Notes under the pieces: generated by a model
Database searches by the model: none
What the model saw: only the letters and a program-made list of their open reading frames with translations
What the model was told of the DNA's origin: nothing
Assembly (NCBI GenBank): GCA_003254905.1
Contig: QANU01076963.1
Coordinates: forward strand, 95,548-159,547
Direction of reading: 5' to 3'
Length of the DNA stretch: 64,000 bases
From: Nissolia schottii
Taxonomy: Eukaryota > Streptophyta > Magnoliopsida > Fabales > Fabaceae
Program-made: the position numbers and the translations under genes
Shown here: piece by piece, positions 56,219 to 64,000 of the stretch
How positions within the stretch are numbered: position 1 is the stretch's first letter
How the letters are laid out: every line of letters begins with the position of its first letter

Positions 56219-57911
56219 CTATCTATCCACAAGAAACTGGGCCAAACGAACCTTAGAATCAGAATTAATCCTAGAAATCTCACCAATTATTTGATCAAGC
56301 GCAACTTTATCTTTCAGTATTTCAGTATGAGACACCCCACCAATCTTAACCAAACTGAGGCTCTGATTTTTCTCATCACCCCACAATGACTGAAGCGCCA
56401 ACAAGCTCACCATATTCACCGTTCCATCACCATCCCCGTACAAAATCTCGGGCTGTTCATCGAAATCGCCGTTCCTATAAAACAATCTCTCCGGCGTTCT
56501 CACCCCCGTCCCTACAACACACGTCACAGGCACTCCCGGCGCTTCAATTTTCCCAATCAACGGCAGAATGCGAGTTTCGTAAGGATAAACCCCTTCCGGA
56601 AAACCAATGTCCCTGAGAAAATCAACCATGTCGTCTGCTGAATAGCTTCTGTGTTGCGTGGTCACCAATTTTTTATGATCACCGAAAACTTTGGGATTGG
56701 GCAAGAGCCATAGGTTACTCTCGGAGCTTCTCTGCTCTGGTCTCACTATCAAAGGGTCCACCAAGGGCACGCCGAGAGTGTTGCCGGATGCAAACGTGAG
56801 CATTTCGTCCATTGCGCCACCCCACGGGGCAGAGATGGCCACAAGGTGTTTGACGAATTGCCTGCGCCAAGAGGGGGTGTTTCGGGTCAGGAGTTGGAGT
56901 GCGAAGAGTCCCCCCAGGCTGTGTGAGACTAGGATCACTGGCTTCCCGCCGTTGGATCTGCTCGCCTCTTCTATCAGACGCTTGAGATCTTCCAGGAACT
57001 TGGACCCCACTTGACATGCGTGACCTTCAGCGGCTAGACCATACCGAAAATCATAGGGTGCTCCAAACAGAGTTTCGCCATCAATGTAACCAAGCTCTTC
57101 TAATGAATCTACGAGGGATGCCATGTACTCCGTGACATACCTATACATGTATATACGCGCATAAGATATATCATTTATTAATAATTGATGGTAATTTTTA
57201 TTATCAGAATAGGTGTAGACTAAATTAGTGGGCTCATGTAGAAAAATGTTTTTTTAGTGATTCTCATCATGGCATCAAAGTTTTACAGCACATTGCAACG
57301 AGCTGAAATTATATAACGGTATGCATGTAAAATTAAATGATAATTATAATAATAGAGAGCGGATAAAATGCAGCCAATTTGAATGATTTTCCTTATAAAA
57401 TTTACCATAGTTATTCATCATTTCATTAGTTACTATCCGAAGGACTATCCTAGGGAAATAAAGAATTAAAATAACAATAAAAAATGACTGATTAATTAAT
57501 TGCTCACTTGAGACGAGGATTGAGATAAAGGAGGGAAGTAGTGGAGCCAAAGTGAGGGACTCTTGTCAGAACCCCGGGGGTATTATAGTAATCATCGAGG
57601 TCGGGGTGGTAGTGAAGCATCATGCGCTCCGCGAAGCATTGGGTGAAAGGAGCAAGCAGAACACTGGAATCAAACCAGAGTCTGAACCATCCATTCCTCT
57701 TCTTGATAAGAGGGTACCACGAGTTGCACACGAAGCTGGAGGGGTTGTAGCGAGGGGTCAGCTTGGCTTCTAGTTGGTTCCCTCCGTTGCCAGGTATCAG
57801 AACCAAGGGATGGAGGTTGGTGTTGCTGTTGCCAGTTGTTGCCACACACGTGCACAGCAATGACAACATCACAACTTGCACCGTAACTGCTAGGCCCTGC
57901 TCCTCCTCCAT
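56219..57911 (-). CDS. Lecithin-cholesterol acyltransferase-like 1, two exons
   Basis: Exons are 57508-57911 and 56219-57140 (CAA|GTGAGC, ATAG|GTATG), giving 441 residues. I start at 57911 because the codon before it is GTG. Residues about 1-27 include a hydrophobic signal (VTVQVVMLSLLCTCVATTG). The alpha/beta-hydrolase fold follows: HPLVLIPGNGGNQLEA, then FGAPYDFRYG. The nucleophile is in VSHSLGG (Ser about 209), the acid in YGDGDGTVN (Asp about 373) and the His in GVSHTEIL (about 406). All three catalytic residues are present. The family transfers or hydrolyses acyl groups of phospholipids and sterols; Arabidopsis LCAT1 and relatives act in the secretory pathway, with phospholipase A or sterol acyltransferase activity by member. 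Length fits LCAT-like 1. Confidence 0.92.
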
Positions 57912-58949
57912 CACAGTATTATTCGTTCAACTCTCAAGGTTGGCATTGCGAACTGAATTAGATGATGGATAGAAAGGTGGTACGTGTAGTGTGTGCCGTG
58001 ATGAGGGAATTATTGGCCAGTACACATGCCACGTGTACGAGCTCGTCATCACCATTTCTTTATCTTTTTGGTACTCACTTACTCGTGGATGAATTCCGCG
58101 TACTAAGCCCAAGTTAAAGTTGGGCCTACATTCAATTTCTGTTGATGGACTACTCTCATGGGCTAGGATGCTTGTCTCTGTAGCCACAAAGTGCTTTTAG
58201 CAGTTGACCCAAGAGGCTCAGTGGCAAATTGGTGAAGCCGCGCCAAGGTCCGATACTGAATCAACCACGAGAAATAATCCATGCTCATACAGCCCATGTA
58301 ATGCATGTTATACATGCATCTAGGCCGCATGAACCCTCCATTGGACTACCACGTCCGCGTGTCAAATATGTCATGAACACTGACATTTGAGGACGCTCGT
58401 GCTCCATGTTTTTTTAAGGATATTATTTATAATGTTTTATAAAATTATATATTTTAATTTTTTTAAAAAATACATGACATTACAATTGATAATTTGACAT
58501 TAATGATAATGAATATGAATTGTGAATTTTTTTTAATTTTTTTTTACATTTACACATATAATTAATAATTATATTATATACATGTCATTCATGTGTCCTG
58601 TGAATTTTTGAAGTTGACATGTCATTGTGTCGTGTCATGTCTTATATTCGTGTTTGTTTGTGCAATATAAGCAATGTCTATCACTAATTTGAATTTAGAG
58701 TATTTAAAATATATAAATAAACTGTTATAAATCAATAGTTAATATATACAGCACGCATTAAATGTGTTTCATAAGCATACAAGTATTTATCATAATCTTC
58801 ACCCTCTTAATGACCAAAAATATAAAATCAAACTTGTTATGAACTATTCAGACTGTACTGAAATGACTCGTAACTCAGTCCTTGAGTACAACTCAAAAGC
58901 TTGAGATGATGAACTAGGCCTTTGATCTTGATGTAGACGACATCGGGGT

Positions 58950-59225
58950 ACCTGCAAAAGACACTCTGACGCCCAAGTAAGAGTTTGTAGTATATAGATA
59001 TTAGTAATGAACAAAACGTACCTCTTGTATGTTATGTTTCTGCTTTATATAGTTTGCTCTCATACCTAGCCGTTTGTAGGTAGTTGAAGCTCATAATTGA
59101 ATGTAAATGGGTTGTTTTGAAGCCTAGATGAGATTACTGAAACATATAATCTCCATTATAAATGTATAAGTGACTATTTATGACATTTGTTAGTGTGTAA
59201 TGGTTACTGTTCCTGAACAACATAA
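58950..59225 (+). repeat. Dispersed repeat family, copy 3
   Basis: Starts TACCTGCAAAAGACACTCTG and shares ATGAACAAAACGTACCTC, TTATATAGTTTGCTC and TAAATGGGTTGTTT-type blocks with the copy at 12898. Confidence 0.65.
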
Positions 59226-59959
59226 TCCCAAAATGAGATTGTATAATGAGATTTTTCTGTTGTGTAATGGTGTTATTGTGTAATGAGATTTTTCTGTTGT
59301 TATTCTGTTACGGTTGTCAATTTCTGTTACGGTAGCGTTTTGGTTCAAATAATCAATCTCTGACGCGTCAGCTGGACATATGGGCATTCCATGCGGCTGG
59401 AATCGATGTCACAGAACTTTTACACGCATACTGTTATTTTCCAGGTACGTATTGTTAGTGTGACCTTGAACAGGCGTACGTTGCTAGCTGTCTTTTGGAT
59501 CTTTTGACTCGGATTTATCGGATTGAGGTTTCGTGCATATTTGTAGTTTGGTGACAAGTTCTGTGTTGATTAAGTTTGAATTTTACTCACGACGACCGAT
59601 TTGGCTCTAATATTAAGAGGGTTGAGTCTCTATCTTAATTACTCACATTTCGAATTTGAATCGGTTTTTGAATTCATTATTATTAATGCATCATTGCTAA
59701 AGAAAAAAATATTTCAGCTGAGACAAAACTTAAAGACAATACTAGTACTTCAAAAGGTAGGAGTTTCATTTTTTTTTTAATTTATTCTTAGCTAATTGTT
59801 TTTTGATCGAAATTTGTTATTGTTAATGTATCATTCATTATGTATTATCGCATCATTATTGTTCCTAAATAATATGTATAGGGAATGACCTAAACACGAA
59901 TAGAGGGTTGAGGAAAGTGCCTTGATGGAAGCTCTAATGCGGGCTCGTTGTGTGTGAGA

Positions 59960-60130
59960 GATCGGCGACAGGGTGTATCTTTAAAAGCACTCCAATGCTC
60001 AAGTAAACACGGGTGTTAAGTGCGTATTCTAGAAAGTGAATAAGTGATATCTGGTGATCTAATGTTATATGCTTTTATAGGTGAGTTAAGTTGGTTAAAT
60101 AGAGATAAAATGCAGGAAATTTGACTAATG
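59960..60130 (+). repeat. Dispersed repeat family, diverged copy 4
   Basis: GCGACAGGGTGTATC..., then AAAGCACTCCAATGCTCAAG, resembles the start of the family; similarity fades after about 100 bp. Confidence 0.4.
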
Positions 60131-61478
60131 ACTTTCTCTTATCTAAGAGGTTTATCCTTTTTCGCTTATGTAGGAGTTAGTTATGCTAACTGTAGGAAGA
60201 GAACACGTCATTTCCTCCTTTGGTCTTGTTGGGTCGAGTCAGGCCCAGAATCTTGGGCTCGTGGCCCAGAGAATGCCTACTAGGCTACCTTCTCCTGGAC
60301 TTGTGTTGCAACTCTCTCCTCTTGCACGCATTTTGGAGCTTTCCTTTTAGATTGACGAGTGTAAGTGTGTGAGGTGAGCTTCCACCACTCTTTAGTAGGT
60401 AGGCTAAAACCCTTTTAGCCTTTAGACAAGTCAATCTCCCCTTGCTCCTCGGTGGGCCAAAACTCTCTGAACCCTTAGTATTTGGTCCGTGACAATTACA
60501 AATGCTTGCTTTTCATAAAACTTACTTTAAAATTATAAATATAGTATAATATATGATTAATTTATAACATAAACAGTTTATGCTTAAAATGTATTCAATT
60601 AAAAGAACAAGTTTGTTTTTGGGGGCGCTAATTAAAAAAAATAAGCAAGTTTGAATTTGAAGTCAATGATAACATGATCACAAAAAAGAAAGTTTGAAAA
60701 AAAAGGGTTTTTGCTAACATAAGAAAAGTAAAAAAGAGTTAGTTTTAAAATTTTTAATACATATAATGACATTAAAAATTAACAAATTTCACATTTTAAT
60801 TAAAATAAATTACTTCTTTTATTTTCTTAATAAGTGAAAAAAAAGGAAAATGTTTAGTCTGTTATTCCTTCAATACTAATGAAAACAATATTTAACATCA
60901 TTTATCAACTTTTCAGGGCACGAGAAATTTCGGAACGTTAAGTTTAGATATATTAATTGGCATCAATTGTTAATTTTTTTTCCGGTCAATCAATTGTTGA
61001 TCCTTAAAAGTCAAATATGGATTAAATTTTTCACTATGGTCCATGTCTTAGAACACACAAATGACGTCTTATTTTGGTAGATTATTATATATGTAACGTA
61101 CTGGTGATAATTTATGGTTTCTTAACTTCAAAAAATATTAAACGAAAATAAACATTTTACATATTAAAAATTCAGAAATAATCTAATAAATTTTCTGACT
61201 GATTCTAATGAAAAATAAATATATTTCCCTTTTCAACTTTTTACCCTAAATAGACGTTAAATAAATGTTAATTTAATTTATTTTTACCATATTAAAAATT
61301 AAATTTAAGTCAATAAATACAAAAATGTATTGTGCCCAATTCATCACAACATCTGAAAATATCTTATTCTAACAAATAAATTCTTACAATGAAAAAGTCT
61401 CATTTTGAAACAAAAGAGCATACCAATAATACAAAATATAATAAGGAAATAACAAACAACAGTCCTAATTAAGAGCAC

Positions 61479-61610
61479 CACTTAGTAAGAAGTCTAAAGT
61501 AAAATGATTTTGTTAAAAAGAATGAGTTTTTTTTTAAAATTTTTTTAATACATTGACTATATAAAAAATAATCAAATATTTTTACTTAAACTTCTTAATA
61601 AGTTTCTAAG
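61479..61610. mobile_element. Short MITE-like inverted repeat
   Basis: TTAGTAAGAAGTCTAAAGTAA on the left has an inverted counterpart, TTATTAAGAAGTTTAAGTAA, about 100 bp away. No clear target duplication; boundaries approximate. Confidence 0.4.
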
Positions 61611-62732
61611 GATACTTGCTAATAGAAACCATGTAATAGTTTTGAATTTTTTTTTTACGTGGAAATATAGTTTACATTCAGTAATAAAATTACTAGCACA
61701 ATCCCTCTGGATATAAGAAACTATACATAATACATGATGGAACCTCCTAATGTTAATACCGGTATAATTTGAATATATCTCTTCAAAGTACATGTTAATA
61801 AATTCATTTTATTAGTTCAGGGGAAAATTTCAAAATTGTGGGGGAAGTTGAAATTTGAGTACTTTTTGATTGAGGACGGCTACACAATTATTGGCAATTC
61901 CTCATGGTTGATTTTAGTTGTTAGTTGGAATGTGGTGACAAACACTTCAATGACCGAAAGTCTATCTCTCTCAGTTGCCAACATGGGGTTTACTTCTACT
62001 TTAAGAGTCAATAAGCCTCCACAGTTTACAGTTGTTGTGAATGTCAATATGTCACAGTTTAAATTTCAGTCTTTATAGAGGCGTGCTAATTCTCCTGATC
62101 AGTAATGAGTTAGCAGGCAAGTTACTACAAGTGTTTTACACATGCTCTGCCCTTAAGATGAATTAAATGTGAATATAATAATATGTATTGTCAGTATAAA
62201 AATACTATAATTTGTACACATAATTTTTGTTAATACAAAATAGAAAAGCGATGTTAATAAATCTACACCCCAAAACCGTGTTGTGCATCCCCTCCTACAT
62301 CATAGTAAGTAGTGATACTGACAGGAAAAATAAATAGTGCAAAGCAAGGCCAAGAGGGAATTGTCCTGCATTTAACCGGTTGGACCGAGTGAACACGATT
62401 TAATATTTGCTTCATTCTATTAAAGAAAAAGTCAAGAAATGATGTAGAAAAACTACCGGTTCTTCCAATCCAAGCCAAGCCACCTTTTAATTTTAATTTG
62501 AACAGCATCACTAACGCTAAAACTATATACTATACACTATATTAAAATAATAATAGTTTAGGCTAACACGTTCCTCCTCTTTTGTTCTTATCTTCATCAT
62601 GTTTCCTGACCCGGCATGCTCTGAAAAAGTCCAACGTTGTAGTCCCCAATTTCATAATACCCACCTTCATATTCATTTATATCCCTACCTATAAACATAT
62701 TAATTGCTTAGCCCCCTCCATAAATTCAACCC

Positions 62733-62740
62733 TATAAATA
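62733..62740 (+). promoter_or_regulatory. Probable TATA box of the 62.8-kb gene
   Basis: TATAAATA, 106 bp upstream of the ATG at 62839, in a C-rich context typical of plant core promoters. Confidence 0.6.
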
Positions 62741-62838
62741 TCCCATATTGATATCCCCTTTATTTTCCTAGATTTCATTAACAATTCGTTGCACAAAAAA
62801 TCTTGAAAAGCCTTTTAATTCATCAAATTGGTGGTAAA

Positions 62839-63324
62839 ATGAAGAGCAAGGGGCAGAATCAGAACAAGTTCGTAAGGATCATAAGCTCACCAATTAGAGC
62901 TTTGGGGAAAGCGAGGGACGCGTATGTGAAGAGCATAACGCAGTGCGGCCACAACATGAATTACAGCAACCCCGTCGACGCCACCGGGACGCTGCCGAGA
63001 AGCTACAGCGCCACCAGCGCCGCCACGTCGAGGTCGAGTGCGGAGGCGGAGGATTTCGCCGAGCTTATGAGGGCAGCTTCCGCCAGGACTTTGGTCAACC
63101 GAATCGATGTGGATTTAGTACTCAAACAGCAGCAGCAGGCCCAGGCCCAATCCAAGGCCCAGCCCGTTGGGTCAAATGGGCTGCCCAAGTCCGTGAGCGT
63201 TGGGATGGGCCGGATCGATGAGGATTCGCCTTATGATTTCGGGGAGGGCGATGTTCCCGTTGTGGCGGATCCGTACCCTCGAAGTAAGAGCTACGCTGTT
63301 GGAAAGAGAAATAATGTTTTGTGA
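62839..63324 (+). CDS. Small plant protein of unknown function, KFVR...GKARDAYVKS type
   Basis: Single exon, 161 residues. The ORF extends 12 codons upstream but opens with TTG; the ATG at 62839 (AAAATGA) gives MKSKGQNQNKFVRIISSPIR, then ALGKARDAYVKSITQC, a conserved opening I remember from short uncharacterised plant proteins. Further blocks are GTLPRSYSATSA, EDFAELMRAASARTLVNRID, LPKSVSVGMGRIDEDSPYDF, and RSKSYAVGKRN near the end. The repeated basic R-S-x-S-x patches look like phosphorylation sites. No signal peptide, membrane segment or catalytic motif. The middle has a Gln/Ala-rich linker. GC content is clearly higher than in the flanks, as expected of coding sequence here. No function can be assigned. 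Confidence 0.85.
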   Translation: MKSKGQNQNKFVRIISSPIRALGKARDAYVKSITQCGHNMNYSNPVDATGTLPRSYSATSAATSRSSAEAEDFAELMRAASARTLVNRIDVDLVLKQQQQAQAQSKAQPVGSNGLPKSVSVGMGRIDEDSPYDFGEGDVPVVADPYPRSKSYAVGKRNNVL

Positions 63325-64000
63325 AGCTTGTGTGTTCTTTTTTTCTTGCTTTGTAAGATACAGAGATTGATTTGGATGATTGCATTGCTCATTTTGGTAA
63401 GGGAAACTCCAATTTGATCCTTGATCAATATTTAGGAACAAAATAGTGACTTCAGTGAACTTCTTGTAATTAGTCCTTTGAGAAATCACTTTATTTCTCC
63501 ATATTTTGATTGAGGACCAAAAATAAAAAATCCTATGAAATTTTGATTGTTGTAATTTCATTTTGCATTTAATTTTGGGTTGGTGGTTACATTGTACATG
63601 AAGTATATAGTTTCTTCTTTCATGGTTTAGCGCGTTTAAATTTATGTGGAACAAAGGTGAGTAAATGGCGAAAGAGAGTAAAAGATTGAGCTTGTTAATT
63701 TTCCTGTCTTTGATGGAAGGTAGCTACGATGAATGATTTGAATGGGAACCATACAAACAATAGCGACACAAATTTATATCGTGGTAGGTGTTAACGAAGC
63801 AAGCAGTTACACGTGGCGGAGTCTTTTTGTTTTGTACATGCAACCGAAGTTAATTTTAGCTCTAGGATATTTAAGGAAAATTTCCTCTGTTCATAGCATG
63901 TTGGGCTTTTCGAAGATTTTATTTAGTCTATGGTCCTATGTTTCTTAATTATTCAATACTCTACTACTCTAGTTGGGGGGTATATTCTATTCTTGTATTT
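63325..64000 (+). other. 3' flank of the 62.8-kb gene, nothing else seen
   Basis: AT-rich, probably the 3' UTR and downstream region. Short ORFs only. Confidence 0.4.

Larger units (their letters stand above)
57912..62838. other. Long intergenic span with repeat copies
   Basis: Contains dispersed repeat copies at 58950-59225 and about 59960-60130, a tandem duplication of TAATGAGATTTTTCTGTTGT at 59244 and 59281, LTR-like debris to about 60490, and a small inverted-repeat MITE at about 61479-61610. The ORF 61836-62078 (80 codons) has protein-like composition but matches nothing I know. Confidence 0.45.

Noticed and set aside
58190..58280. tRNA-like sequence (GGCTCAGTGG...)
   Set aside because: Only an A-box-like string is present; the B box is absent and no cloverleaf can be drawn.

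Overview
This is plant nuclear DNA, almost certainly from a eudicot. It is AT-rich, its genes are spliced and widely spaced, and every recognisable protein belongs to a plant family: phytosulfokine precursor, group-S bZIP, plant U-box/ARM protein, PHLOEM PROTEIN 2-LIKE A10 type, DUF688-like and DUF4378. Much of the rest is plant transposon debris. Some repeats remind me of legume genomes, but that is an impression, not a demonstration.

I support eleven protein-coding genes and one tRNA gene. Left to right they are: a small DUF688-like gene (6.7-7.1 kb, +); a three-exon DUF4378 gene (9.9-11.2 kb, -); an intronless bZIP factor (20.2-20.7 kb, -); a twelve-exon DUF2045/KIAA0930-like gene (25.2-31.7 kb, -) with tRNA-Asp(GTC) just beyond its 5' end; a small conserved plant protein (34.9-35.2 kb, -); a phytosulfokine precursor (38.9-39.4 kb, +); a PP2-A10-like membrane protein (42.3-43.5 kb, -); a three-exon BSD-domain protein (45.5-48.2 kb, -); a PUB30/31-like U-box protein (51.1-52.3 kb, -); an LCAT-like lipase (56.2-57.9 kb, -); and a small uncharacterised plant protein (62.8-63.3 kb, +). 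They do not form a pathway or cluster. Exon joins were checked by reading frame and phase only, with no transcript evidence.

Transposons fill the gaps. At the left edge is a broken hAT transposase tail. At 3.8-5.4 kb a 1.6-kb non-autonomous LTR element lies on the minus strand, with 242-bp LTRs, a 5-bp target duplication, a primer-binding site and an embedded CACTA-like end. At 15.0-17.5 kb there is a 2.5-kb gag-only Ty3-type element whose GC-rich interior looks partly host-derived. At 18.1-19.3 kb a 1.2-kb hAT-type foldback element has an exact 8-bp target duplication and Pol III promoter-like boxes in both long arms. Several MITEs (7.7, 24.2, 29.8, 49.1 kb and weaker ones), a SINE-like sequence (12.3 kb) and a four-copy dispersed repeat complete the set.

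The points most worth following are the phytosulfokine gene, which encodes YIYTE instead of canonical YIYTQ; the foldback element with tRNA-like boxes; the gag-only element, with a UAG in a near-readthrough context and a captured-looking interior; and the DUF2045 gene, with a GC-AG intron and a 24-nt last exon.
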